A stretch of 63,023 nucleotides of DNA from Alistipes sp. CHKCI003 (GCF_900021155.1 NZ_FCNT01000054.1:1-63023), one strand, 5' to 3'; positions 51,012-59,356 are shown, numbered from the stretch's first letter. The notes: a model not told the origin generated them from the letters alone. Program-made: numbers and translations.

Positions 51012-51770
51012 TCATGCGAAATCGCGGACATCGAACCCTTCGGGAACCGGCGCCTGCGGGGATGGGCCTCCCGCATCCTCCGCGGCGATCCTCCGTTGGA
51101 ATGCCGTGAGGTAGGCGTCGATCAGACGACTCACTTTGTCGTTCCCGTCGGGAGCGGCCGAAACGATGGCCTCGAACATATCGGTCTGTTTCAGCCCCAG
51201 CAGGGTTCGTCCTGTCTCCTGCTGCTGCTCGTCTGTAAGGGGATTGTCGTGTGCTACGGTGCGGTAGGCTTCGCTGATCTGCTCGAAACGTACACCCTTG
51301 GCTAACGAACGGCCCGCAGGGGGCTGCGTATCGTCGTGTTCGTCCTCGTCCATCTCCCTCTCTATCTCCGCTTCGAAGTCCGGGAAAGGTTCTTCTTCGT
51401 AGAGCGGGGCCTCGTAGGGTTCCGGATCGTTGTTCTCGCCTGCGGGCGGGACGCCGAACACTTCGTCCAATTTCTCCGGCGGGATCTGCCGGGGGTGTTC
51501 ATGCACACTTGCTCCGGCAAATATACCGGCTTTTTCGGCCTCTTTTACGTTTCCCGAACCTGTGGCAGCGGTTGGCGTCGCTTGGCTTCGATGTGGCATC
51601 GTAAAGCGGCTTTTGCCGATGATCGCGGGCCGCGCCTCCGCTTTCGGGGGCGACGCCTGCTTCGTGCCCGCTGTCCGCTGCCCGCGCAGGAACCAGCGGG
51701 CGACCCATAGCGCGTAGCCTGCGGCGAAGAGCGCGAGGGCGACCAGCACGGCGGTTCTCAGCGCGTCCAT
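51012..51770 (-). CDS. traD: conjugative transposon protein TraD (DUF4122)
   Basis: A protein of 252 residues from the ATG at 51770; the frame is open to 51971, but this start gives a sensible membrane anchor (TAVLVALALFAAGYALWVARW). The middle is acidic and disordered (about 130-170), and the C-terminal helices include VRFEQISEAYRTVAHD. It matches DUF4122/TraD. It overlaps traC by 13 bp. Its function in transfer is unknown. Confidence 0.78.
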   Translation of the reverse strand: MDALRTAVLVALALFAAGYALWVARWFLRGQRTAGTKQASPPKAEARPAIIGKSRFTMPHRSQATPTAATGSGNVKEAEKAGIFAGASVHEHPRQIPPEKLDEVFGVPPAGENNDPEPYEAPLYEEEPFPDFEAEIEREMDEDEHDDTQPPAGRSLAKGVRFEQISEAYRTVAHDNPLTDEQQQETGRTLLGLKQTDMFEAIVSAAPDGNDKVSRLIDAYLTAFQRRIAAEDAGGPSPQAPVPEGFDVRDFA

Positions 51771-52156
51771 TGCTTTCGGCCTCGTGAGGGTTTGCGACTG
51801 CGGCAGTAGCGGTCGATGCTCTCTGCGTAGTCTTCGAAGTGGGCATGCAGCACGTTGTCCACATAGGCTATCATCGACACCGCTCCGCTCCGGGAGGTGA
51901 TCTGCCGCAGTCGTTCGTAATGCTCCGGACGGATGCGTACCGTCTTGCCGGAACGGAAAGCGCCGTCCCATCGGTTCAGGACATAACGTCTCCGGTAGCC
52001 GTCGTCCTGCGCCGTATCGGGGCGGGGCTGCGGCTGCGGAGCAGTTCCCGCCCGGTGCGAACGCCGGCGGTGAATCGCCGCACGGCGGATAAAGAGGGCC
52101 GCGGCTGCGGCCGCTGCGGCCAGCAGGATGCAGGCCGTCGTCGTGTAGTGTGTCAT
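51758..52156 (-). CDS. traC: TraC-like protein with DUF3408 domain
   Basis: A 132-residue protein: an Ala-rich membrane anchor (about 7-25), a basic linker, then the DUF3408-like segment TVRIRPEHYERLRQI and IAYVDNVLHAHFEDYAE. This RHH-like fold is shared with the next gene upstream. The membrane anchor in this copy is unusual for DUF3408 proteins, which are normally soluble. Confidence 0.72.
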   Translation of the reverse strand: MTHYTTTACILLAAAAAAAALFIRRAAIHRRRSHRAGTAPQPQPRPDTAQDDGYRRRYVLNRWDGAFRSGKTVRIRPEHYERLRQITSRSGAVSMIAYVDNVLHAHFEDYAESIDRYCRSRKPSRGRKQWTR

Positions 52157-52169
52157 AACTGAAAAGGTT

Positions 52170-52625
52170 TTAATGATCGGTTTGCAGTATATCGTCTATT
52201 CCGCTGCGGTACAGCTCGGCGATCTCGTCCTTGTGCTGGCGCAGATGCTCGGCCAGTACGTTGTCGATATATCCCCCTACGCTGATCTCCTTGCCCGCGA
52301 GCGCCAGCAGGTGTACCAGCTTGATGACGGAGCGGTGTATCTCCTGACTGATGTAAACGGGCTGCCGCGTCTTGAGTTCCCGGCGTTTGAGATATACCTC
52401 GTCGTAGCTTCCCTTGCGGCGGCGGGACTTGCCCTTCGCGGTGCCGTCGGCCGGTACGGCGGCCTCGTCCGCCACAGGCTCCTCTCCGTCCCTGCGGAAT
52501 GCCGCCGGACGCTCTCCGGCCTCCTGCAACACGGCATTTGCGGGATCGGCCAGCAGGTCGGCATCCTTGAAGGACTGGATGATGAGCGATTCGTCCAGCG
52601 GCCCGGCTTTCATGCGCTTAGCCAT
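52170..52625 (-). CDS. traB: TraB-like protein with DUF3408 domain
   Basis: A 151-residue soluble protein. A disordered N-terminal half is followed by QPVYISQEIHRSVIKLVHLL and VGGYIDNVLAEHLRQHKDEI, the DUF3408 domain. Probably a small DNA-binding (RHH-like) partner of the ParA-type TraA; their genes overlap by 8 bp. Confidence 0.78.
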   Translation of the reverse strand: MAKRMKAGPLDESLIIQSFKDADLLADPANAVLQEAGERPAAFRRDGEEPVADEAAVPADGTAKGKSRRRKGSYDEVYLKRRELKTRQPVYISQEIHRSVIKLVHLLALAGKEISVGGYIDNVLAEHLRQHKDEIAELYRSGIDDILQTDH

Positions 52626-53385
52626 TGTCGCGGAGGTTGAGCAGGGTCAGTACCTCGTCCGTCAGCGCCTCGATGTTGCTTCCTCTGAGCAGCGAACGGT
52701 CGGCCGGGAACAGCGTCGAGCGGAACAGCGGGCGGTGGCCTGCGGACAACTCGCGCCGGAAACGCTTGCTGTCGGGAATGAAGGTCTTCAGCACATGCAG
52801 GCCCAGCTCGGCGATCACCTGCTCGTACACTTCGTACAGCTCCGACTTCTCGCGCCCGTCCACCATGTTCCACACCAGATAGGTTCCCTTGATGTTCGAA
52901 ACCCCCGTTTTGCGGATCACGTCGTTCACGACCGTCATGTAGCGCAGCGTGCTCTCCAGCACCACGCGGTCGGCACTGATCGGGGCGATGATGTAATCCA
53001 TGTTGGAGAGGGCGCGGATCACCGACGGATTGTTGACCGTGCCGGGCAGGTCGAAGAATACGAGGTCGAACGCGGCCTGCCCCGTGATGCGCTCGGCATC
53101 GTCTATGGCCCGTTCCGTGCTGCTCTCCACGACCGGATAGGCTTTCTTGCCGAGGCGCGTGAACTGTTCGTAGGCCAGCGCCTTGTAATGGTTGTCTTCC
53201 AAAGCCAGCTTCAGGTCGCGCTGCCGCATCCCTGCGATGGAGTGCTGCGGGTAGTCGCAGTCCACGACCGCCACGTCGTAGCCCTTCACGTAGTGCAGGT
53301 ACGAGGCGAACAGCACCGTGAGCGTGGTTTTGCCCGCTCCGCCCTTCTGGGTGGAAAAGGCCAGATAAACAGGTTCTTTTTCCAT
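52618..53385 (-). CDS. traA: ParA-family ATPase TraA
   Basis: A protein of 255 residues from the ATG at 53385 (an ATG two codons earlier, 53391, is possible). The deviant Walker A motif FSTQKGGAGKTTLT near residue 10, VVDCDYPQHS and LVFFDLPGTVNN (Walker B) identify a ParA/MinD-type ATPase. It is the first gene of the transfer operon in Bacteroidales CTns. It may position the element or the channel. The long frame upstream (to 54000) is non-coding. Confidence 0.88.
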   Translation of the reverse strand: MEKEPVYLAFSTQKGGAGKTTLTVLFASYLHYVKGYDVAVVDCDYPQHSIAGMRQRDLKLALEDNHYKALAYEQFTRLGKKAYPVVESSTERAIDDAERITGQAAFDLVFFDLPGTVNNPSVIRALSNMDYIIAPISADRVVLESTLRYMTVVNDVIRKTGVSNIKGTYLVWNMVDGREKSELYEVYEQVIAELGLHVLKTFIPDSKRFRRELSAGHRPLFRSTLFPADRSLLRGSNIEALTDEVLTLLNLRDNG

Positions 53386-53500
53386 AAGCATTGAAATATT
53401 AAAGTGTTTGACCGTGTATGTAAACCCTTGCGGGTTCGTTCCTTTATGGCTGCGACGCCCCGTTTCTGTACGGGAACGGCGCTTTGCGGAAATGCGGCCG

Positions 53501-53615
53501 TATGCCACCATACCTTCATGCCTCCATGTCTGCATGTCTGCATTCCTGCATCTCCGTACGGCAATGCCTGCATCGGTATCGTCCGTCCATACGTCCGTGC
53601 ATGAACCGCTATGGA
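53501..53615. repeat. degenerate ATG-rich short tandem repeats upstream of traA
   Basis: The plus strand has iterated units such as ATGTCTGCATG, CCTGCATC and CCATGCCTCC with a period of about 8-10 bp; the minus strand reads ATGCAGACATG and ATGCAGGAATG. Every frame across it gives Met/His/Arg/Cys-rich nonsense peptides, so it is not coding. It lies in the leader of the transfer operon. It may be a binding array for a regulator or ParB/RHH-type protein (TraB/TraA), or part of oriT. The rest of 53386-53935 holds no gene. Confidence 0.5.
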
Positions 53616-53866
53616 TTGTCCGTATATCTTTCGATATGGATATATGGATCGGCCATAGGTGTCGTGTGTCTGCACATACGCGCCGATACGCTTTCCGTAC
53701 GTCGGTAATGAATCGTCGCAGCGTATCATTGCCGATTGTCCGCAACGGCAAAGAAACACCCTCCGGCACCCGGAGCGTGCGGCCGCGAACATTCGTGGCA
53801 CCGTTTGGCGCAGGTTTGGCATAGGTCTGCGCTGCCTGCTGGCATACAACGGATTGCATAGGCCGG

Positions 53867-53874
53867 TATCTTTG
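53867..53874 (+). promoter_or_regulatory. -7 box candidate (TATCTTTG) for mobAB
   Basis: An exact TATCTTTG on the plus strand, about 290 nt before the mobA ATG. If used, the transcript would carry all the downstream hairpins in its leader. No -33 element is clear. Confidence 0.45.
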
Positions 53875-53935
53875 TCCCGTGAACCGATTCCGGTCTTTAC
53901 GGTTACGCCTCTTCGTGCTGGCCGGCGACTGTGGC

Positions 53936-54048
53936 GGGACTGCCTCCGCAAAGGGCAGTCCCTTGTGTCCGGAGAACATTTCATGTTCGGGACACAGCAA
54001 GCTGTGTTTTCCGTTACCCGAAACGATTTCGGTAACGGAAAACAGCTT
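53936..54048. other. three consecutive inverted repeats, candidate oriT/control region
   Basis: Hairpin A: GGGACTGCC (53936-53944) with GGCAGTCCC (53954-53962). Hairpin B: TGTGTCC and GGACACA enclosing an inner GAACAT-TTC-ATGTTC (53964-53996). Hairpin C: a near-perfect stem of about 20 bp, arms 53999-54023 and 54027-54048, with TTTTCCGTTACC in one arm. They lie directly upstream of the mobilisation genes. Relaxase recognition sites typically contain such repeats, so an oriT is plausible, but no nic site can be assigned. Confidence 0.5.
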
Positions 54049-54118
54049 GCCCGCAAGGGGGAGAAAGCTCCTCCGAAGTCGTCGCTTTTTACGGGGCGCC
54101 GCCGTGCGCCGGAACGGA

Positions 54119-54159
54119 ATTTTTACCGCACCGGGGGCCTTGCGGCCTTCGGTAAAAAT
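54119..54159 (+). promoter_or_regulatory. leader hairpin ending 8 nt before mobA start
   Basis: ATTTTTACCG (54119-54128) pairs with CGGTAAAAAT (54150-54159), enclosing a GGCC-TTGC-GGCC inner stem. The right arm covers the region just upstream of the mobA ATG at 54168 and could block ribosome entry or serve as an operator for autoregulation by MobA. Confidence 0.5.
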
Positions 54160-54167
54160 CGAAAGGC

Positions 54168-54590
54168 ATGGAAAAAACCGAAGCCCCCGTCCGGGGCAGG
54201 GGCGGCAGGCCGCCCAAAACGGACACGGCGAAAAATTGCGTGATGGTGCGCTTCACGGACGGGGAATATGCCCGGTTCCTCGCGTTGTTCGAGCAGTCGG
54301 GCACGCTCTCGAAGGCCGCTTTCGTCAAAGCACGGGTCTTCGGCGACGAATTTCGGGTCATACGATCCGACCGGGGAACGATGGAATTCGCCGCGCGGCT
54401 GACCGCTTTCAACGCCCAATTCAGAAAAATAGGCGTGAATTACAACCAGATCGTAAAGGAATTGCACGCGCATTTTTCGCCTAAAAAGGCGCTCGCTCTG
54501 CTCTATAAATTGGAGAGCGAAACGCGCGAACTGGTCGCTGTGGGAGCGAAAATAGCGGCTCTGGCCGACGAATTTCGACAGCGATGGTAG
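54168..54590 (+). CDS. mobA: mobilisation protein MobA (relaxosome accessory)
   Basis: A 140-residue protein with a basic N-terminus (GRGGRPPKTD), then CVMVRFTDGEYARFLALFE, an RHH-like segment common to MobC/BmgB-like accessory proteins. The C-terminal part contains NYNQIVKELHAHF, conserved in relaxosome accessory proteins. It should bind oriT and help the relaxase. It overlaps mobB by 7 bp. Confidence 0.85.
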   Translation: MEKTEAPVRGRGGRPPKTDTAKNCVMVRFTDGEYARFLALFEQSGTLSKAAFVKARVFGDEFRVIRSDRGTMEFAARLTAFNAQFRKIGVNYNQIVKELHAHFSPKKALALLYKLESETRELVAVGAKIAALADEFRQRW

Positions 54591-55708
54591 CCAATATCAC
54601 CACCGGAAAGGACATCTACGGGGCGCTCGCCTACAATCAGTGTAAGGTCGATCGGGGCAAAGGGGCGGTGCTTGCGACGAGTAATATCCGCGAACCTGCC
54701 GACGGACGCTTCGGCGTCGCGGCCCTCGCCGACGAGCTGCTCCGCTGGATGCCCTCGCACGTTCGCACCGAGAAACCGGTCGTCCATATCTCGCTCAACC
54801 CCGACCCCGAAGACCGGCTTTCGGACGATGAACTGACCGACATCGCCGCCGAATATATGGAGGGTATGGGCTGGGGTGGCCAGCCCTACGTCGTCTATAA
54901 ACATACCGACATCGACCGCCCCCACATCCATATCGTCACGGTACAGGTGGACAGTACGGGGCGCAAAATAAACGACAGCCGGCGCAACGAGCGGAGCGTG
55001 GCCGAAACGGAGAGGATCGAGCGTAAATACGGCCTGCATCGCGCCAAAGGGCGGAAGCGGGGCGAACTGTGGCGGCTCGCGCCCGTGGAACCTGAAAAAG
55101 GCGACCTGAAGCGGCAGATCGCCTCGGTGGTGAAGCCCGCCCTCTCGATGTACCGCTTTCAGACCCTCGGCGAACTGCGGGCTCTGCTCGCGCTGTATCG
55201 TATCGGCGTGGAGGAGGTCGGGGGTACGCGGGGCGGACGGTCGTACCGGGGAGTGCTCTATACGGTGCTGGACGAGAATGGTGAGAGGACGCAGGCTGCG
55301 CCGCTGAAAGCCTCCCGACTGGGTGACGACGCCTCGCTGGCGAAGATCGAACGTGTCATGGCCTCTTCCGGGGAACAGATCGCAGGAAAGGAACTGCTCG
55401 CTCTGACACGGCACCGCGTCGGGGAAGCCCTGCTGGATGCGACGGACGAAACGGAGCTGCGCGAACGGCTTCGGGAGCGGCATATTGACCTCTACCTGCG
55501 GCGCAACGACACGGGACGGATCACGGGCGTCACCTTCATCGACCACGAAACCCGCTGCGTACTCAACGGCTCGCGGCTGGGCAAGGAGTTCTCGGCCAAT
55601 GCGCTGCATGAACGGTTCGCCACCGGCCGGAACGCGGAACCCGAACGGCTGCGGCAGTCGCGGCGCAGGCCGCAAATTCGGAAGACACATCCCTCGCGCC
55701 GGAAATAG
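54584..55708 (+). CDS. mobB: relaxase MobB (MobP-type)
   Basis: A 374-residue relaxase. The metal-binding motif is YKHTDIDRPHIHIVTVQVD (His-x2-Asp-x-Asp-Arg-Pro-His-x-His). The N-terminal LAYNQCKVDRGKGAVL contains the conserved Tyr region (motif I), and VVHISLNPDPEDRLSD is motif II. It nicks oriT and pilots the strand into the channel. The C-terminus after the relaxase domain (about 200-374) is basic and suited to DNA binding. The partner coupling protein usually encoded next (MobC/TraG-type VirD4) is not present. Confidence 0.9.
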   Translation: MVANITTGKDIYGALAYNQCKVDRGKGAVLATSNIREPADGRFGVAALADELLRWMPSHVRTEKPVVHISLNPDPEDRLSDDELTDIAAEYMEGMGWGGQPYVVYKHTDIDRPHIHIVTVQVDSTGRKINDSRRNERSVAETERIERKYGLHRAKGRKRGELWRLAPVEPEKGDLKRQIASVVKPALSMYRFQTLGELRALLALYRIGVEEVGGTRGGRSYRGVLYTVLDENGERTQAAPLKASRLGDDASLAKIERVMASSGEQIAGKELLALTRHRVGEALLDATDETELRERLRERHIDLYLRRNDTGRITGVTFIDHETRCVLNGSRLGKEFSANALHERFATGRNAEPERLRQSRRRPQIRKTHPSRRK

Positions 55709-55718
55709 CCTCGCATCG

Positions 55719-55748
55719 AAAAGGGGCCGCCGGAAGTCCAGCGACCCC
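55719..55748 (-). terminator. terminator for the HTH gene
   Basis: On the minus strand GGGGTCGC and GCGGCCCC form an imperfect stem followed by TTTTCG. It lies past the stop of the minus-strand HTH gene at 55807. Confidence 0.5.
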
Positions 55749-55765
55749 TCAGGAGGTTTTTGTTT

Positions 55766-55798
55766 CCGGATGAGCGCGGCTCATCCGGCGTGGGGGTT
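55766..55798 (+). terminator. terminator for mobAB
   Basis: CCGGATGAGC (55766-55775), loop GCG, GCTCATCCGG (55779-55788): a perfect 10-bp stem, followed by GTGGGGGTTTT on the plus strand. Lies 58 bp after the mobB stop. Confidence 0.6.
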
Positions 55799-55806
55799 TT
55801 CAGTCG

Positions 55807-56124
55807 CTACGGACGCTGGTCTTCACGGCGCCGGGCGAACATAGCGAAATTGTCGCGGATGAACTCCTGCACGTCCGATTCCTTGTAGAAAGCCTTCTGG
55901 TTCAGCATCCGGTACTTTAGGCCGCACTTCGAGCGGTAGCGTTGCAGCGTGCGCTTGCTTACGTGCAACATCCGGCACAGGTCATAGTTGTCGAAGAGTT
56001 TCTCGCCATTCTCCAGCGTCGGATACTCCTGCGCTTTGGGCGGCTTCTGGCGTTGTTCTATTGCTTCGAGCCGCTCCATGATGCGGCGCATCCATATATC
56101 GAAATATTCTTTTTCCAGTAACAT
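55807..56124 (-). CDS. helix-turn-helix (excisionase/MerR-like) protein
   Basis: A protein of 105 residues from the ATG at 56124 (MLLEKEYFDIWMRRIMERLE). An N-terminal coiled helix is followed by LFDNYDLCRMLHVSKRTLQR and YKESDVQEFIRDN, an HTH_17 domain. It belongs to the same family as the two proteins at 7.0-7.6 kb. It is convergent with mobB. Likely role: regulation of mobilisation or excision. It marks the right part of the conjugative element. Confidence 0.78.
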   Translation of the reverse strand: MLLEKEYFDIWMRRIMERLEAIEQRQKPPKAQEYPTLENGEKLFDNYDLCRMLHVSKRTLQRYRSKCGLKYRMLNQKAFYKESDVQEFIRDNFAMFARRREDQRP

Positions 56125-56230
56125 GATCTCTGATTTTTTTGATTCGTAATGATTCGTAGTGCTTCCGTTACTGGTGCATGGCACAGATCGCCGCGCGGCA
56201 GGTATCGCGGGTGTTCTTCGTTCCGGCGGG

Positions 56231-56279
56231 TAAAAACGCAGGAGGGCTTCGATGCGTTTACGCATCGAAGCCCTCCTGC
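56231..56279 (-). terminator. 20-bp perfect hairpin, terminator on minus strand
   Basis: Arms at 56238-56257 and 56260-56279 are perfectly complementary (20 bp) with only two unpaired bases between; on the minus strand GTTTTTACC follows. It separates the HTH gene from degenerate sequence upstream. Confidence 0.65.
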
Positions 56280-56868
56280 TGGGGAAATTGAAGCATGCCA
56301 CTCCCGGCCTGCCGTGTGGCGGTGGCATATCAACGGCCTCGCCCGCATATCCGCCCGCCTCGTCGGACGAACGGAGGTCGCATGCGGCGATGAATTGCAA
56401 CGGCAATTATTCGGACGGCCGGTACGGAAAACTCCGCAATGGCTGTCCGCACTCCGAAATCCGCTCCTTCCGGCAACCCTCCGCGCTCCGGAAGCGCCGC
56501 CACCCTGCGAACCGAAAAAGCCTCCGGAACATACGCTCGAAGGCTTTCTATGGTATGGACATACAGGAACGATCCCCGCTGCCATTGGCTGCGGAGCCGT
56601 CGTCCGCAAGGGATCGGTACGGAATCTGTGTACGCTGCCTGCCTTTTATATCTGTTTTTGGCAACTATATCCCGCCTTACACCGCCGTACCTCCGAAACC
56701 CGACTGCCGAAGCGGGTCTTGTCCGAAGCCTCCGTCAAGGCGGTTTTTTTTGGGGGGGGGCTCCGATCTATAAACGCGGCTCTGCCGCGAACGCTCCGGC
56801 AGCCGGTCGTGTGCAGCGACTCGGAAAACCGACGGAGTGTAAAGCAAGGTATGGCTGCCTTGTTTTTC
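56280..56868. other. degenerate non-coding stretch with homopolymer runs
   Basis: No gene is supported. Frames on both strands are low-complexity shadows. A T8-G9 double homopolymer at about 56743-56760 is a likely site of slippage or sequencing error. A short stem CAAGG...CCTTG followed by TTTTT near 56850-56872 could be a weak plus-strand terminator. Confidence 0.4.
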
Positions 56869-57303
56869 TCAGGCCCGAAAGCCGGCTTCAGATTCGTACC
56901 CGCCTGCGCCGCTTCTGTGCTTCCCCGTGCCGTCCAGCCCGAAGCGGCGGGCGATCTGCGAGACGTTGTATTTGATGTAATCCATGCTGCTGCACGCCTC
57001 GACCGCCTCCTTGTATTCGGCACGGGTGGCAGGCTGCTGCCCTCGAAGCTGGCCGAGCCGGATAGTTCCGGCCTCCTCCTTGTCGCATGAAATATCGTAT
57101 CGCGCCAGCATCAGGTGCCGGTGGTATTTGCAGATATGTCCCTTCAGCCCGGAAAGACTCACGCTGCACGTCCGGCTGATTTCACAGCAGGAGAGGCGGG
57201 TCGAGCGATAGAGCTCGACGACCTCGCGGTATCGCTCCGTCGTCTTCGGTTGGGGATTCGGGATGCTGGAGCCTCCGGTCGATATGATCGGTTCATTTTT
57301 CAT
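56869..57303 (-). pseudogene. helix-turn-helix repeat protein, probably truncated
   Basis: From the ATG at 57303 (frame open to 57360). Two related HTH-like units are visible: RYREVVELYRSTRLSCCEIS with SVSLSGLKGHICKYHRHLML, and EYKEAVEACSSMDYIKYNVS with QIARRFGLDGTG. After FGLDGTG the sequence becomes Gly/Arg/Ser-rich and loses similarity to the repeat, which suggests a frameshift near 56930 and loss of the C-terminal part. Transposase- or resolvase-like DNA-binding proteins have such units. Function unknown. Confidence 0.5.
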
Positions 57304-57772
57304 CCTGTAAATAGTCTGGAGTTCTTGGGTAGAGCCGCGTATTATCCTCGTTGTTTCCATCGGATAAGTACTTTTTCTGCAGCGATTTTCAGAACTACTT
57401 GATCGGTAGCCTGTATGCCTTGAAATAGTTCAGATGTTCGTAGTAGGAGACGATTGCGGGGAGCATCTTCGTCTGCCGCCGGGTAGGGGTGCGGCCTGCT
57501 CTGTCGGCAGCATCTCCGGTAAGCATACCCGCACGTCGGATGCCCGTTCCGGAACGGCACGAGTGCGGAATCGGCCGCTATCGCATTGCGGCAGGGCAGA
57601 CCGTTTCTGTCGATACAGCGGTAGGGGACGCTGGCATCGAAACCCGCATCCGTGCATATATCTCTCGCGCTGCGCTCCGTCGTATAGTATATGCCGACCC
57701 GACTTCGTTCCGGAAAATTTTGCCCTGACTGTTATCCGGATCGGTCGTAACCGCAATTCCCTGCGTATAGGG
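57304..57772. other. degenerate region, remnants only
   Basis: On the minus strand a short frame (57395-57526) ends in a natural-looking SYYEHLNYFKAYRLPIK-stop, with possible continuation upstream in other frames. This looks like the 3' end of a decayed gene, but I cannot name it. No complete gene is supported, and no RNA gene was recognised. Confidence 0.35.
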
Positions 57773-58945
57773 TCAGTAGGTCAGTCCGAATGCCCAGAGG
57801 GGTATCGTGTTGCGGTGCCCGTACTCGATGTCATCCTTCACGAGGTAGGCGTTCCCGATGTCGCGGATCTGCTTCTGCGTCTTGTTGCGGCCGCCCACCT
57901 CGAACGTGAGCCCGCCGATCCGGAAGTCGGCCACCGAAGAAGAAGTTATGGTCTGCGCCGGAGCCAACAACGAAAGGAATACCGTTTCGCGGACGTTGCC
58001 CACGTCGGGCGTCGTGTCCGAGAGGGCGTAGGCGAGGTTGGTGTTGTTCAGGTATATCTTGTCCACCTTGCCCAGCGCGCTGATCCCATGCGTGTCGTCG
58101 CGCAAAATATTGATAAGTTGCGCCTTTTCCAGATAAACCATCAGATCGGCCACCATGTTGCGGTTGATGTTCAGGTCGCGGGCCAGCTTCGAGTAATTGG
58201 GCTTGAAAGGAACGCTCTGCGCGACGATATAAAGCAGCTTTTTGAGCTTCTGAGCCGTGGAGGTCGTCATCTCGGCAAACGCGGGAATGTCGTTATCTAC
58301 TACCTGATTGATGACGCTTAGCAACCGGAGGTAGTAACCGCTCTCCTGAAAATAGGGATAGTAGCCCTCCTTCAGGTACTCCTTGAACAGCGCCACGGGA
58401 CGGTGTTCCGCATAGGGGAAGTCGATCTTGTTCTGTACGACCTGTTCGAGCGTATGGGCGGGAATACGGATGCCCTTGCCGATAGCCAGGTATTCCCGGA
58501 ACGAGAGCCCCGGCAGGCGGTATTCCAGCTTGCGGCGGCTCAGGTCGGCCCCGCCCTTCTCCAGATCGAGGATGGACGAACCCGTATAGCCCACGCGCAG
58601 CGTCGCATAGGTGTCGTAGATGTTCTTGATCTCGGTGGACCAGTTCTTATATTTGTGTATCTCGTCGATATAGAGCGCCTTGCCACCCTCCCGATAGAAC
58701 TGTCCGGCCAGCTCCACGAGCGTATGCGTCGAGAAATAGAGGTCGTCGGCCGACACGTAAAGCGTGGCCGCCGCATCTTCGTGCAGCTTGATGTGCTGCA
58801 ATACGAGGGTCGATTTGCCGACGCCCCGCGCTCCGAGGATAGCCACAAGGCGGCTCTCCCACAAAATCTTGTCGTGAATGTCGCGCACATATTCGGTCGG
58901 CGTGTTCTGAAGCCGCGTCCGGAAGGTTCTTATCAAAGTATCCAT
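57773..58945 (-). CDS. AAA+ ATPase with DUF4143 domain
   Basis: A protein of 390 residues from the ATG at 58945, which lies 25 nt after a -7 box; the longer frame to 58990 would start upstream of it. Walker A is ILGARGVGKSTLV, Walker B ALYIDEIHKYKNW, sensor VGYTGSSILDL. The C-terminal DUF4143 region includes FRIGGLTFEVGGRNKTQKQI. Same broad family as the ATPase at 13325 but clearly divergent. It is a common single-gene Bacteroidales cassette; function unknown. Confidence 0.82.
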   Translation of the reverse strand: MDTLIRTFRTRLQNTPTEYVRDIHDKILWESRLVAILGARGVGKSTLVLQHIKLHEDAAATLYVSADDLYFSTHTLVELAGQFYREGGKALYIDEIHKYKNWSTEIKNIYDTYATLRVGYTGSSILDLEKGGADLSRRKLEYRLPGLSFREYLAIGKGIRIPAHTLEQVVQNKIDFPYAEHRPVALFKEYLKEGYYPYFQESGYYLRLLSVINQVVDNDIPAFAEMTTSTAQKLKKLLYIVAQSVPFKPNYSKLARDLNINRNMVADLMVYLEKAQLINILRDDTHGISALGKVDKIYLNNTNLAYALSDTTPDVGNVRETVFLSLLAPAQTITSSSVADFRIGGLTFEVGGRNKTQKQIRDIGNAYLVKDDIEYGHRNTIPLWAFGLTY

Positions 58946-58970
58946 ACTTACTTGCTTTGTCCGTTTTGCA

Positions 58971-58978
58971 CAAAGATA
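58971..58978 (-). promoter_or_regulatory. Bacteroidales -7 box (TATCTTTG)
   Basis: TATCTTTG on the minus strand, 25 nt before the ATPase ATG at 58945. It selects this start. Confidence 0.6.
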
Positions 58979-59306
58979 ACAAAATTGCACGATGTATAAT
59001 GCAATTCCTATGCAAAAAAGATGGGTTTATACGGCAGCCTCGCTTCCGCATCCGACGGGACTGACTTTCCATGAAAAAGGGTTGCACTTTCGGAGCGATT
59101 CCAGTGGCAGCAGCTTGCACGGCACGGGGCGTCGCGCAGACGTCGGAGTTCCTTCGCTGCGATCTTCACGGCTTCGGCCTTGATACGGTCGTAGTTCACC
59201 CTGAACGTATTCTCCATACGGACAAGACATTGCGGGACGCTACCTGATACGCCCCGTCTTCATCTGCTGAGACAGCCCATGTTTCGAACCCGATTGTTTT
59301 ATGAAA
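58979..59306. other. no clear gene; possible short remnant
   Basis: A minus-strand frame at 59008-59217 begins MENTFRVNYDRIKAEAVKIA, which looks protein-like for about 30 residues and then degrades, so it may be a truncated small gene. Otherwise nothing is supported. The right junction of the conjugative element may lie in this stretch or somewhat before it. Confidence 0.35.
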
Positions 59307-59340
59307 TCATCCCCGTCAAAAGTATTTTTGGCGGGGATGA
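59307..59340 (-). terminator. terminator of the RiPP locus
   Basis: TCATCCCCGTC (59307-59317) and GGCGGGGATGA (59330-59340) form an 11-bp stem with one G-T pair and a 12-nt loop. It lies 16 bp beyond the stop of the candidate precursor gene. Confidence 0.6.
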
Positions 59341-59356
59341 ATTGCATTTTGGGAAA

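Noticed and set aside
53484..54000. Upstream extension of traA and plus-strand frames as coding sequence
   Set aside because: The peptides are Met/His/Arg/Cys repeats with no domain; the ParA domain starts right at the ATG at 53385.
57434..59183. Plus-strand frames of 295 and 198 residues
   Set aside because: Antisense to the DUF4143 ATPase with its Walker motifs; shadows.
59275..59310. GGTTCGAA on the minus strand suggesting a tRNA T-arm
   Set aside because: The flanking bases do not pair as a T-stem and no cloverleaf or anticodon arm could be drawn.
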